Positions 9,018 to 17,603 of a stretch of DNA of 64,000 nt are shown here, in pieces. Source of the stretch: Gammaproteobacteria bacterium (GTDB lineage: Bacteria; Pseudomonadota; Gammaproteobacteria; SZUA-229). The stretch lies in assembly GCA_026195255.1 (NCBI GenBank), contig JAPHSS010000015.1:124001-188000 (forward strand), written 5' to 3'. A model generated the notes under the pieces. The model worked only from the letters and a program-made list of their open reading frames with translations, was not told the DNA's origin and did no database searches. Each line of letters opens with the position of its first letter. Position 1 is the first letter of the stretch. Both the position numbers and the translations under genes were made by a program.

Positions 9018-9605
9018 TTACTGTAGATTAAGCATTACGGTATTTGAAAAATCACTACTGGTTGTACCGCCAACGGTTTTTACAGCAATATATAATTTAT
9101 TACCGGTAGCAAAATCAGTAACTCTACTCCATGCTATAGACGTATCACTGTTCTGTACCAGGGCATTTGTCGCACCAGACATATCAGCATTATTTGAAAT
9201 ATATAAAAGATAGTCTGTTTTCTGGCTAGAAAGTGTGATAATGACAGGTGTTGTTCTGCTAACTATGCTGCCTTCAGTCGGGCTTGTGATTAAACTTGAA
9301 ACGCCACTATCGGTTATTGCAGATAACATCAATTCTTCTGTATATACAATTCTGTCTGCCATTTCACCGATTCGGTCGGCCATCAAACCAATATTATCCG
9401 ACATGACTAAAATTCGGTCTGCCATAGTGCCAATGTCAGATGATAAACCTAATATAATGTTCTCAATAGAATTAAGTGCTGTTTCAACCATATTTTCAAA
9501 AGGGTCAAAAAACCATGCGTTGGCGGTTTTAGTTGATGCTGTGAAAAGAATGCTTGATGATAGTAAGATAACGCCAAATGTAGCGATTCGTGTGCGCTTT
9601 TGCAT
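9018..9605 (-). CDS. Exported protein with MADRI heptad coiled coil and a C-terminal beta domain
   Basis: Not recognised as a named family. The start ATG at 9605 gives a clear signal peptide (residues 1-30, hydrophobic core ATFGVILLSSSILF, cleavage likely after ANA). A GTG at 9632 is the alternative. Residues ~45-90 contain 7-residue repeats of the type D-x-I-x-x-M-A-D-R-I, a predicted coiled coil. Residues ~100-195 look like a fibronectin-type or Ig-like beta domain (ITSPTEGSIVSRTTPVIITL...). Single gene, convergent with napC. A cell-envelope role is likely; no enzyme motif is visible. Confidence 0.6.
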   Translation of the reverse strand: MQKRTRIATFGVILLSSSILFTASTKTANAWFFDPFENMVETALNSIENIILGLSSDIGTMADRILVMSDNIGLMADRIGEMADRIVYTEELMLSAITDSGVSSLITSPTEGSIVSRTTPVIITLSSQKTDYLLYISNNADMSGATNALVQNSDTSIAWSRVTDFATGNKLYIAVKTVGGTTSSDFSNTVMLNLQ

Positions 9606-9801
9606 AAATACTGTTCTCTGTTTTGAAGACACGGGATCTTACTTATAATTAGAATATAAGTAAATACTAATTAAGCCGAAAAGTATTGTTATTTGTCTTG
9701 TATCTTATTGAATATAAAGGATAATTAGTAGCTTGTCGGAATTGTGCATATTACCTGTTTGGGTGACGTGGATTTAAGTTAAATAAAATCTGGAGATTTG
9801 A

Positions 9802-10659
9802 GTGAAGTTCACAGTAGACGAATTTCGTGCCTGGAAAAATAAAAAAGTCACCCTGTTAGGAATGTCGGGTGTAGGCAAAACGTATTTATCGAGTATGTTA
9901 CGGGATAGCCAGTGGTTTCATTTCTCAGGTGATTATAGAATTGGTACGCGTTATCTTGATGAACCTATTCTAGATATGATTAAACAACAGGCTATGCAGG
10001 TACCCTTCTTAAATGAATTACTACGTAATGACTGGATATATATTCGTAATAATATCAAGGTTCATGACCTTGGGCCTGTACTCAGTTTTGTTGGAAAATT
10101 AGGTAACCCGGAGTTAGGCGGTGTAGAACTTGATGATTTTGTAAAACATCAGGCATTGTATCGTCAAGCAGAAGTCGCAACTATGTTTGATGTGCCTGAT
10201 TTTATAGGCAAAGCACAAAATATTTATGGTTATCAGCATTTTATTAATGATGTGGGTGGAAGTCTGTGTGAATTAGATGAAAAGGGTGTTATTGAAACTC
10301 TGGCTGAACATACATTGATGCTCTATATTCAGGTGACCAACAAAGAAGAAGAAGAGAAATTAATTGCTCGGGCACAGAGTGCGCCCAAGCCATTATATTA
10401 TAGAGCCGAGTTTCTGGAAGAGCAGTTAGCAATTTATTTGCAGGAAAATAAAATGCAATATGCGGCGCAAATGGATCCGGATGAGTTTACGCGTTGGGTA
10501 TTTCCACGATTGTTTCACTCACGTATTCCACGTTATGAGAAAATTGCAAAACAGGGTTATACAGTAACTTCTGAAGAAGTTGCCAAAGTTAAAAATGAAG
10601 ATGATTTTTTGAAATTGCTAGAAACTGCAATTGCTAGAGAATCTAGCAATATTATTTAA
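9802..10659 (+). CDS. P-loop ATPase of unknown function
   Basis: A 285-residue soluble protein with a Walker A motif at residues ~19-26 (GMSGVGKT). The rest is mostly helical and acidic, with no membrane segment. The start is GTG at 9802, behind GGAGA. A homologue-like gene is, as far as I recall, found in other sulfur-oxidising and related gammaproteobacteria, but I cannot assign a function. Stands alone between the 9018 gene and metA; a family A inverted repeat follows. Substrate unknown; a nucleoside kinase-like role cannot be excluded. Confidence 0.65.
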   Translation: MKFTVDEFRAWKNKKVTLLGMSGVGKTYLSSMLRDSQWFHFSGDYRIGTRYLDEPILDMIKQQAMQVPFLNELLRNDWIYIRNNIKVHDLGPVLSFVGKLGNPELGGVELDDFVKHQALYRQAEVATMFDVPDFIGKAQNIYGYQHFINDVGGSLCELDEKGVIETLAEHTLMLYIQVTNKEEEEKLIARAQSAPKPLYYRAEFLEEQLAIYLQENKMQYAAQMDPDEFTRWVFPRLFHSRIPRYEKIAKQGYTVTSEEVAKVKNEDDFLKLLETAIARESSNII

Positions 10660-10671
10660 AAAAAGATAAAG

Positions 10672-10829
10672 AAAAAGAAAACGCAAATGGTCACTTTAAT
10701 ACATCCATGTAGCCGTGACATTAGTGCATCCTGGTACGTCAACGCGAATGTATTTGACTGATGTGCCTACGACACATTTTACTAAAGAATGCTTTTGCTT
10801 TTATTTGCGTGCATTTGCGTTTTCTTTTC
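10672..10829. repeat. Inverted repeat with ACGCAAAT arms, family A copy 2
   Basis: The left arm AAAGAAAACGCAAATG (within 10672-10690) and right arm CATTTGCGTTTTCTTT (within 10812-10828) are perfect complements, separated by about 120 nt of non-repeated sequence. Lies between the P-loop gene and metA, so it could be in the metA leader. Confidence 0.75.
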
Positions 10830-10854
10830 AATGCATTAACTTCAGAGTAAAAGA

Positions 10855-11922
10855 ATGCCACTAGTTGCCCATAATAAATTACCGTCTTTTAACCGCCTAC
10901 GCGGTGAAGGTATAAAAGTGCTTGCACCTGATGCAGCGCAACATCAGGATATTCGTGAACTGCATATTGGTTTATTAAATATGATGCCTGATGCGGCTCT
11001 TTCAGCAACAGAGCGGCAGTTTTTTAGATTGATTGGTGAGAGTAACCCAATTGCGCAGTTTTATGTTCATCCTTTTACTTTGAGTGAGCTGCCAAGAAGT
11101 AAAAAGACTGAGGCGCATATTAATCAGTTTTATGAAACATTTGAGCAAATAAAACAGCAAGGTCTGGATGCCTTAATTATTACCGGCGCAAATGTGCTTG
11201 GCCCTGAGTTATCTACTCAGGCATTCTGGAAACCATTAATAGAAGTTGCTGACTGGGCGCATGAAAATGTCACCTCAACGTTATGTTCATGTTTGGCGAC
11301 ACATGCAGTCCTTGAATTTCGATATAATCAGAAACGTATGCCACAGGCAGATAAAAAATGGGGTGTATTTCAACATCTGGTTACCGATCAGTCACACCCC
11401 CTGGTTGCTGACATTAATACACGCTTTGATGTACCTCACTCCAGGTGGAATGATGTAAGTAGAGAGCAGTTTGAAGAGGCAAAATTAAAAGTACTTGGAG
11501 TGGGTGATGATGGTTGTGTGCACCTGGCAACATCAGAAGACGGTTTTCGAACGATCTTTTTTCAGGGGCATCCTGAATATGACACTATTTCGTTATTAAA
11601 AGAATATAAACGTGAAGTGCTTTTATATATTGAAGGTCTTCGTAACGATTACCCCCCATTTCCCGAAAATTATTTTGATTTAAAATCTTCAGCAATTTTA
11701 CGTGAGTATAAATCGCGAGTAATTGCTTCAATGAGTCGCTCTATTGATATACCAGAATTTCCAGAAAATTTGCTTGTACAGCACCTGGATAATACCTGGC
11801 ATGATACGGCAGAAGGCGTGGTTGGTAACTGGGTGGGACTGGTTTATCAGTTGACACACTCAGATCGTATGAAACCTTTTATGGATGATATCGATAGTAA
11901 TAATCCCCTCAATTTAAAGTGA
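10855..11922 (+). CDS. metA: Homoserine O-acyltransferase, MetA family
   Basis: First committed step of methionine synthesis: acylation of homoserine (succinyl- or acetyl-CoA). 355 residues. Family marks include HIGLLNMMPDAALSATERQF near the N-terminus, the nucleophile loop CSCLATHA (Cys around residue 142-144), and GHPEYDTISLLKEY with the catalytic His and Glu. Acyl-donor choice cannot be read safely: the usual G-A-P-L-G/E loop is altered to G-A-N-V-L-G. The start ATG at 10855 is preceded only by a weak site (AGAG). Followed 6 nt later by a DUF2237 gene, so probably co-transcribed. Confidence 0.85.
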   Translation: MPLVAHNKLPSFNRLRGEGIKVLAPDAAQHQDIRELHIGLLNMMPDAALSATERQFFRLIGESNPIAQFYVHPFTLSELPRSKKTEAHINQFYETFEQIKQQGLDALIITGANVLGPELSTQAFWKPLIEVADWAHENVTSTLCSCLATHAVLEFRYNQKRMPQADKKWGVFQHLVTDQSHPLVADINTRFDVPHSRWNDVSREQFEEAKLKVLGVGDDGCVHLATSEDGFRTIFFQGHPEYDTISLLKEYKREVLLYIEGLRNDYPPFPENYFDLKSSAILREYKSRVIASMSRSIDIPEFPENLLVQHLDNTWHDTAEGVVGNWVGLVYQLTHSDRMKPFMDDIDSNNPLNLK

Positions 11923-11928
11923 TAAATA

Positions 11929-12315
11929 ATGAAAACTCCTGAGATGAGTGAATCCCTGAATGTATTTGGTGAGCCCTTAATTGCCTGTGGTGAAAACCCT
12001 GCTACGGGTTTTTATCGTGATGGTTTTTGTAATACCTGTATACAGGATGTAGGGTCACATACTGTCTGCATAGAAATAACAAAAGATTTTTTAGAGTACT
12101 CAAGGTTTAAGGGAAACGATCTTAGCACGCCAATGCCTGAATATGGTTTTCCGGGATTAAAACCCGGAGACAGTTGGTGCTTGTGTGCAGCACGCTGGAA
12201 TGAGGCAGAGAAAGAAAATATGGCGCCACGTGTGCATCTAATGCGTACGCATATTCGAGCGCTGGAAATTGTTCCCATTAAACTAATGCGTCAATATGCA
12301 GTGGATTTAAATTAG
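11929..12315 (+). CDS. DUF2237 family protein
   Basis: 128 residues with the DUF2237 signature: N-V-x-G-x-P-L-x-x-C, TGFYRDGFC, VCIEITKDFLEYSRFKGNDLSTP, and GDSWCLCAARW. The family is conserved in bacteria without an experimentally fixed function, as far as I know. Starts 6 nt after metA and is likely translated from the same mRNA. Conserved cysteines could bind a metal, but that is inference. Confidence 0.85.
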   Translation: MKTPEMSESLNVFGEPLIACGENPATGFYRDGFCNTCIQDVGSHTVCIEITKDFLEYSRFKGNDLSTPMPEYGFPGLKPGDSWCLCAARWNEAEKENMAPRVHLMRTHIRALEIVPIKLMRQYAVDLN

Positions 12316-12428
12316 GTTATACAACAGAAGTTAATTGCCTGGCCCCAGGTGTAAGTTACTCGCATCGTTAATAATTTTCTGCGGCTCAACTTTTCACTAA
12401 ATTTATTTGGTTTTTATGCCCTCATGAA

Positions 12429-12494
12429 GAACCGGTTAAATTTGATGTGACTGATTCAGTTTCCTGTCGCAAGTCAATTTAACCGGCTTGAAAT
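12429..12494 (-). terminator. Inverted repeat after the SQR-like gene
   Basis: AACCGGTTAAATTTGA (from 12429) pairs with TCAATTTAACCGGCTT (to ~12491) with one bulge and a ~28-nt loop. Situated between two convergent genes. No long T run, so a structural terminator or 3' stabilising hairpin is only a suggestion. Confidence 0.45.
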
Positions 12495-12524
12495 GTAAAT
12501 ATTACGTTACATATTTTAGTTTAT

Positions 12525-13796
12525 TTATTTCTTAAGTTTTTCGATGCCTAATGCTTTTAAAATAAATACTTCAAATACAGAATCGGTATTACCTTTACGC
12601 ATTTTACGCATAAAGTATTTTTCAAAGCCAATTTTCGCCTGATGTACCCATTTGCCTTTTTTAAACCAGGTAACATTACGAGGTGGAATTTGCGGAATAG
12701 CGACGAAAGCTGCGCCCGTATCACCCATATCAGCCAGGCATATCGCATTCCATGTTCCACATTTTTCAGGTGCTTGACCACGTAATTCATTACTAATGTT
12801 TTTAACAATAGCAGTAGCCATTGTTTCTATCATATAACCCGTTTTAGGTGCTCCAGTTGGAACCGGTGTTGCTTCAACTGGAGGAATAGCTACACAAACA
12901 CCAGCAGAGTATATATTTTTAAATTTTGGGTTGCGCTGGTTATCATCGATTAATACAAAACCACGTGGGTTACATAAACCTTCAACATTCGCAACGGCAT
13001 CGATGCCTTTAAATGCTGGAAGCATCATTGAAAAATCAAAATCCAGTTCATGTTCTTTTAAGAGATTACCCGCTGCATCTAGCTCCTCTGCAAATAATTT
13101 ACCGTCTTCTACTTTTGTTGTTTTAGCATTACTGATAAATTTTATATCGTGAGCGCGTAAATCTGATTCAAGCATACTCTTCGAATCACCTACACCACCT
13201 AATCCAAGGTGTCCGATATAGGGTTCTGATGTTATATAAGTCATTGGGTACTTATTACGAATTTTACGTTTACGTAACTCAGCATCTACAATAAATGCGA
13301 ACTCATAAGCAGGCCCGAAACAACTGGCAAAAGGCATAGCGCCGATAACAATAGGACCTGGGTTATCTAATAAATGCTGGAATTTCTCGTAGGCTGTTGC
13401 TGCGTGCTCAGAAGTGCAGATTGATGAAGTATATCCACCCGGACCTGAGCCGGGTACTTCATCAAAGGCCAGCTTTGGACCGGTAGCAATAACAAGATAA
13501 TCGTATTCCAGTGCACTAGTTGACTGAAATTTCAGGGTGTTATTATCAGCATCTATTTCAGTGACCGTATCAACAATTAGATTAATGCCTTTTTTATCAA
13601 GCACGGGTTTTAAAGGTACGGTTATATCCTTCACTGACCGCCAACCAACCGCTACCCACGGATTTGAAGGCGTGAACTGAAAGTGATCACGATTATTAAT
13701 TATTGTGATAGAGTGTTCTTTGCCTAATTCCTGGCGCATTTCATATGCGCAGGGTAAGCCGCCCACACCTGCGCCAATTATTGCAATATGTGCCAT
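12525..13796 (-). CDS. Sulfide:quinone oxidoreductase-like flavoprotein
   Basis: FAD-dependent pyridine nucleotide-disulfide oxidoreductase family, 423 residues, membrane-associated by a basic, amphipathic C-terminal tail (FKKGKWVHQAKIGFEKYFMRK). FAD site IIGAGVGG at residues 5-12; second motif YDYLVIATGP. Cysteines in FASCFGPAYEF (~163) and AGVCVAIPP (~305) fit the redox cysteines of SQR, which oxidises sulfide to polysulfide or sulfur and reduces quinone. The SQR subtype is not certain, and a flavocytochrome c sulfide dehydrogenase-like relative is the main alternative; no signal peptide is present. Ribosome site AGGAG before the ATG. Lies 10 kb from dsr and feeds the same pathway. Confidence 0.75.
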   Translation of the reverse strand: MAHIAIIGAGVGGLPCAYEMRQELGKEHSITIINNRDHFQFTPSNPWVAVGWRSVKDITVPLKPVLDKKGINLIVDTVTEIDADNNTLKFQSTSALEYDYLVIATGPKLAFDEVPGSGPGGYTSSICTSEHAATAYEKFQHLLDNPGPIVIGAMPFASCFGPAYEFAFIVDAELRKRKIRNKYPMTYITSEPYIGHLGLGGVGDSKSMLESDLRAHDIKFISNAKTTKVEDGKLFAEELDAAGNLLKEHELDFDFSMMLPAFKGIDAVANVEGLCNPRGFVLIDDNQRNPKFKNIYSAGVCVAIPPVEATPVPTGAPKTGYMIETMATAIVKNISNELRGQAPEKCGTWNAICLADMGDTGAAFVAIPQIPPRNVTWFKKGKWVHQAKIGFEKYFMRKMRKGNTDSVFEVFILKALGIEKLKK

Positions 13797-13923
13797 TCGT
13801 AATCTCCTTCGTTAAATCATTTGAAAGTAATGAGAAGGTTATTACAAGTATTAGGCCAAGTTTATATACTCATATAAATCAGTGGCTTACGAATTATAGT
13901 GTAAGTTATGGGAAGTGACAGTA

Positions 13924-13962
13924 AAGCCTGACATGTCATAGCTGTCATGACATGTCAGGCTT
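13924..13962. terminator. Perfect 16-bp palindromic hairpin
   Basis: AAGCCTGACATGTCAT / ATGACATGTCAGGCTT are exact complements around a 7-nt loop. Lies 21 nt after the stop of the FKBP gene and before the SQR-like gene, both on the minus strand, and so is best read as the FKBP terminator. A CATGTCA core could also be an operator for the SQR-like gene. Confidence 0.65.
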
Positions 13963-13982
13963 GCAGATAGAAAGGAACTAAA

Positions 13983-14471
13983 TTAATGAATGGATACGTT
14001 AGGATTAGAAATACCATTACGAACTTCATCTTCAGTCGCATCACGAACTTCAAGCACTTTTACTTTAAAATTAGCAACCTTGCCTGCAAGCGGATGATTG
14101 CCGTCTACGGTTAGTTTATCGCCCTCTATTTTTGAAACCAGGAATGTCTTCGATTCACCTTCAGCGTTAGTCATTTCAACCTGGGCTCCGATTTTTCTAA
14201 ATTGCGGAGGCACGTTTTCCAGATCATCTGTGAAAGTCAGATCCGCGTCATACTCACCAAAACCTTCCTGGGGCGGTAATTCGACTTCAATATTGTCACC
14301 CGCCACGCGGCCTTCCATAGCGCGTTCAATTCGCTCAATTAACCCCATATTACTGGCGCCATGGACGTAATGTACGGGTAAATCGACCTGTTCTACGACA
14401 TTTCCCAGATCATCAGTAATGGTGTAAGTAAACTGTACTGCTTTATTTTTACAAATTTTTTGTGATGGCAT
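13983..14471 (-). CDS. FKBP-type peptidyl-prolyl isomerase, SlyD-like
   Basis: 162 residues in FKBP/SlyD arrangement: Y-T-x-x-D-D-x-G-N-V-V-E (5-25), VHYVHGASNMGLIERIERAMEGRVAGD, the inserted flap QEGFGEYDADLTFTDDLENVP, then VDGNHPLAGKVANFKVKVLEVRDAT, a strongly conserved SlyD stretch. No histidine-rich metal-binding tail as in E. coli SlyD, so nickel handling is not implied. Folding helper, cytoplasmic. The ATG at 14471 fits the family N-terminus better than the upstream ATG at 14513. Confidence 0.85.
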   Translation of the reverse strand: MPSQKICKNKAVQFTYTITDDLGNVVEQVDLPVHYVHGASNMGLIERIERAMEGRVAGDNIEVELPPQEGFGEYDADLTFTDDLENVPPQFRKIGAQVEMTNAEGESKTFLVSKIEGDKLTVDGNHPLAGKVANFKVKVLEVRDATEDEVRNGISNPNVSIH

Positions 14472-14677
14472 GATTTTTACTGCTGTTAAACTAAATATGT
14501 CGTTATTATACATTTATTCGCGGTGCTACCATAATCAGCAGGCTTAATGTGTTGATAGTAGCAGTGTTAAACTTTGCGTTATTTTATACGTATATTTATT
14601 GGGGTTTTTAAAGCGCTCTTATAATATTAATATTAGTGTATAATTATTGACCAGATTTAAATTTTAAGAGATTCAAA

Positions 14678-14992
14678 ATGGAAGCATCATCCTGTAGTAA
14701 AGCCGAACCTTTTGCGCTTCAAGTGTTAGGTGATTCTATGCAGCCTGAGTTTATGGACGGGGTTGTTATTGTTGTTGACCCTGAGGGTATTATTCGTGAT
14801 GGGTGTTATGTTGTTGCGCTTGATTTAAAAGATGAATATACATTTCGTCAATATCGTGAGTATGATGATAAGCACTATCTAGTGCCATTAAATGATTTAT
14901 ATGAAACAGAAGAGTTTAAAGGGCCCACACATATAAAAGGTGTTGTTGTTCAACAGGCCGGTAAAAGACGCAAGGACCGAAAGTTTTATTAA
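14678..14992 (+). CDS. S24/LexA-like protease-fold protein without a DNA-binding domain
   Basis: 104 residues containing only the LexA/UmuD-type domain. The Ser motif is intact (LGDSMQPEF, Ser ~19). In the second half, where S24 peptidases have T-V-K-R, this protein reads T-F-R-Q-Y, so the general-base lysine appears to be arginine. No helix-turn-helix precedes the domain. The family is S24-like; self-cleavage activity is doubtful. Isolated gene between divergent FKBP and convergent rhodanese genes. No LexA box was recognised. Confidence 0.7.
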   Translation: MEASSCSKAEPFALQVLGDSMQPEFMDGVVIVVDPEGIIRDGCYVVALDLKDEYTFRQYREYDDKHYLVPLNDLYETEEFKGPTHIKGVVVQQAGKRRKDRKFY

Positions 14993-15044
14993 AGATCACA
15001 GTCGCTTCGCTAAGCTGATTCTGTATTAATTTAAATTGTGAATA

Positions 15045-15506
15045 TTAAGCTTGCATCTGTTCAGGTGAAGGCGTTTTGCTAAAATACGCATCTGCATCGT
15101 CCTCATCGACTTCCTGTTCAAACTCATTATATAAAGGTAACTCATAGTCAAACCAGCCACGCAAACCGGTTTTAAGAGATGAAACATTAGTGAAACCCAT
15201 TAACTGCATTGTGAAAGCGGCTAATGCACTTCGGTTACCAGAGCGACAAATTACCACAACTTCTTTATCACGTGCATTAGCAAGTGCGGGTACCGTATCT
15301 TCGTAACCCCAGTCGCAGGATGCTTCCAGAACACCCCTGGGAACATTGATAGAATTTTTAATATGTACTGTGGAAAATTCAGCGGGTTCAGTGATATCTA
15401 TTAGCAAAATGTTATTATCATTATTAAGTTTCTCATGCAGATCCCATGGAAATAATTCATTTATATTTGGTAATACATCTTCAATAAGTGATCTGAATGT
15501 TTTCAT
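15045..15506 (-). CDS. Rhodanese-domain sulfurtransferase at the end of the dsr operon
   Basis: 153-residue cytoplasmic protein with one rhodanese domain (residues ~20-130) and the active loop CRSGNRS (Cys ~88), the short loop that prefers thiosulfate- or persulfide-type sulfur. It begins 13 nt after the response regulator stop and is probably the last gene of the dsr transcript. Rhodaneses, TusA and DsrE proteins pass persulfide to DsrC in sulfur oxidisers, so a feeding role is inferred. An acidic tail (EQEVDEDDADAYF) follows the domain. Confidence 0.85.
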   Translation of the reverse strand: MKTFRSLIEDVLPNINELFPWDLHEKLNNDNNILLIDITEPAEFSTVHIKNSINVPRGVLEASCDWGYEDTVPALANARDKEVVVICRSGNRSALAAFTMQLMGFTNVSSLKTGLRGWFDYELPLYNEFEQEVDEDDADAYFSKTPSPEQMQA

Positions 15507-15519
15507 TGTTTATATCCGC

Positions 15520-16185
15520 TTAAGACTCTTTATTTTGTTTTTGCCGAAGACCCTGTTCAACAGCTATAACAGCAGCTTCAACTCTAGAGTGAACTTCTAA
15601 CTTACGAAGAATGGCCTTAACATGAAGTTTTACAGTACCGTCAGAAATACCTAAATTCCGAGCTATAACTTTATTGCTTTGACCATCTGCAAGCAGGCAT
15701 AAAATTTCAAGTTCACGCGGAGTCAGTGCAGAGAAGGGCGTTTCTTTCTTTTTTACTTCTATGGGGTCACCCTGTACCATTTTAGCCAGTACATCAGTTA
15801 AGCCGTGCGCGACGACACTTTTACCTTTTTCTATATCACGTAAAGCACTTACCAGTTCGTCTGGTTCCATATCTTTTAAAAGATAACCCTGGGCGCCATT
15901 TCTCAGTGCTTCAACTAAATCCTGTTCTTCATTGCTGGTGGTAAGCATGACTATAGGTATTTCAACTTTCTGTTCTTTTGCTTTCTGTAATACTTCAAGC
16001 CCACTCATGTCTGGCATGCGTAGATCTAGCAATACAATATCTGGCTTATGTTCATCTATTAATAAAAGGCCTTTAGAGCCTTCAGCCACCGCATCGACAA
16101 CTTCAATGCCTCGTTGTTCGAGTAAGCCCTGTAAGCCAACACGAAATAGTGCATGATCGTCTATTATTAATACGCGCATACTCAA
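15520..16185 (-). CDS. NarL/FixJ-type response regulator linked to dsr
   Basis: 221 residues: receiver domain (residues ~4-120) with DD at 10-11, phospho-acceptor Asp in IVLLDLRMPDMSG (~56), Thr and Lys in the usual places (MLTTSN, LLKDM), then a LuxR/NarL helix-turn-helix (LTPREIL-like, LADGQSNKVIARNLGISDGTVKLHVKAILRKL). Overlaps the histidine kinase stop by 4 nt. NarL-family regulators often bind inverted heptamers separated by 2 nt, and a perfect 7-2-7 repeat lies upstream of dsrA (31703-31718). The link is an inference. Confidence 0.92.
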   Translation of the reverse strand: MSMRVLIIDDHALFRVGLQGLLEQRGIEVVDAVAEGSKGLLLIDEHKPDIVLLDLRMPDMSGLEVLQKAKEQKVEIPIVMLTTSNEEQDLVEALRNGAQGYLLKDMEPDELVSALRDIEKGKSVVAHGLTDVLAKMVQGDPIEVKKKETPFSALTPRELEILCLLADGQSNKVIARNLGISDGTVKLHVKAILRKLEVHSRVEAAVIAVEQGLRQKQNKES

Positions 16186-17597
16186 GAGCTTATCTCCGAT
16201 AGTCTTTGTAAAGGGTCATGGTCAGTATCACTACTGTAGGTAAAATTAAGCTCAATACGTGTACCTTCATCAGGTTCACTTTCTACGCGTAATTCACCAC
16301 CAAGGTAATTGGCTCGTTCACTCATTATACTTAAACCTACGTGTTTTCCAGGGTGATCGTTTTCTTTAGGAATTTCAAAACCACGGCCATCATTTTCAAT
16401 TAAAATATGATGGTGTCCAAATTCATCACAGCGAAACATAAGGCGCACATTTTTTGCGTTGCTGTGTTTGCGAATATTATTCATGGCTTCTTGAACGATA
16501 CGAAAAATATGCATTTCCAGGTTGGGGGGCAGGTCTGAATCATCCCACTCTTTTTGTAATAATATATGTGTGCCCGAGTCTTTTCTCATGCGTGAAATTA
16601 ATTTTTCAACCGCAGGAATTAAGCCCTGTTTATCTATTGGTGTTCTACAATGGGCAATCAGTTCTCGTAAATCTGAATAGGCTTCGTCTAAACTATTTTC
16701 AACTTGCTCAATACTCCGTATTGATTGAAATTCTGCGGTTGGCTGCAAAGTTTCATCAAGCACACGAACCTGAAATCGAAGGCTTGCTAATGTTTGAGCC
16801 AGCGAGTCATGTAGCTCATTTGCAATTAGGCTACGTTCCTGCATGATGATCATGCGACGTGATTCCTGATCCTGTTTGGCTTTTTCGATGGAGTTACAAA
16901 GTTGAACTGCCAGTGTAGAGAGTAATTCGTATAAATCATTTTGATTGTTCAGCGGTAACTGATTTAATTTAATTCGAATAACACCTAATGTCCGGTTGTT
17001 ATGATGTAACGGCAGATAAAAAGACTTGAAATCATCGGATACATCACACAACAAAATCTCAGCAAGTCGAGTGATATGTTCATTGTCATGTATGATGGAG
17101 TTATTGGTTAAAGTATCGGCAAGTTCTTTAGTGATTTTAATGCGTTTTTGTTGAGATACTATTTTGGGGTCAATGCCAGCGCCGGTAATATATTCAAGCC
17201 AGTTATTTTCGGTTATTAACCAGACTGATACATTATGTGCCTGAAGTTCTTCATAGGTTTTCTTACAAAAAAGATTCAGCAGCTCTTTTAATTCACGACC
17301 GGCATTTACAGTGCTGGTGATATTGTAAAGTATTTGTTGTGCTCGATATTGTTGCAGGCTATTTATGGCCTGTTTTTTCTGATTGCTAAAAGCTATATAA
17401 GATATGCCGATAAAAATAGAAATTATCAGTGTTATTTGTAGAATTAATGCGAAAGTTTTATTTGTTTCAGTATTAGCTAGCCAGAAGCTACTTGCAATTA
17501 ATAATAAGAGTAAAATAAATAATGCAAAAATACAGTTAAACAAATGTCGACTAGACATTTGTTTAACTTCAGAATAAATACGCTCGGAAAGTGACAA
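16182..17597 (-). CDS. NarX-family histidine kinase with minimal periplasmic loop
   Basis: 471 residues. Two closely spaced transmembrane helices (~20-43 and ~50-70) leave almost no periplasmic sensor. A GAF-like region (~95-240) follows, then HisKA_3 (ELHDSLAQTLASLRFQV, His ~262) and an HATPase domain (NAKNVRL..., DGRGF, GLSIMSERANYLGG). Sensing is therefore probably cytoplasmic. Several cysteines (LFCKKTY, LLCDVSD, QLCNSIE, AHCRTPI) could respond to redox or sulfane sulfur; this is speculation. Starts 6 nt after the dsrR stop, so it belongs to the dsr transcript. Confidence 0.9.
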   Translation of the reverse strand: MSLSERIYSEVKQMSSRHLFNCIFALFILLLLLIASSFWLANTETNKTFALILQITLIISIFIGISYIAFSNQKKQAINSLQQYRAQQILYNITSTVNAGRELKELLNLFCKKTYEELQAHNVSVWLITENNWLEYITGAGIDPKIVSQQKRIKITKELADTLTNNSIIHDNEHITRLAEILLCDVSDDFKSFYLPLHHNNRTLGVIRIKLNQLPLNNQNDLYELLSTLAVQLCNSIEKAKQDQESRRMIIMQERSLIANELHDSLAQTLASLRFQVRVLDETLQPTAEFQSIRSIEQVENSLDEAYSDLRELIAHCRTPIDKQGLIPAVEKLISRMRKDSGTHILLQKEWDDSDLPPNLEMHIFRIVQEAMNNIRKHSNAKNVRLMFRCDEFGHHHILIENDGRGFEIPKENDHPGKHVGLSIMSERANYLGGELRVESEPDEGTRIELNFTYSSDTDHDPLQRLSEISS

Positions 17598-17603
17598 GAT
17601 TAT

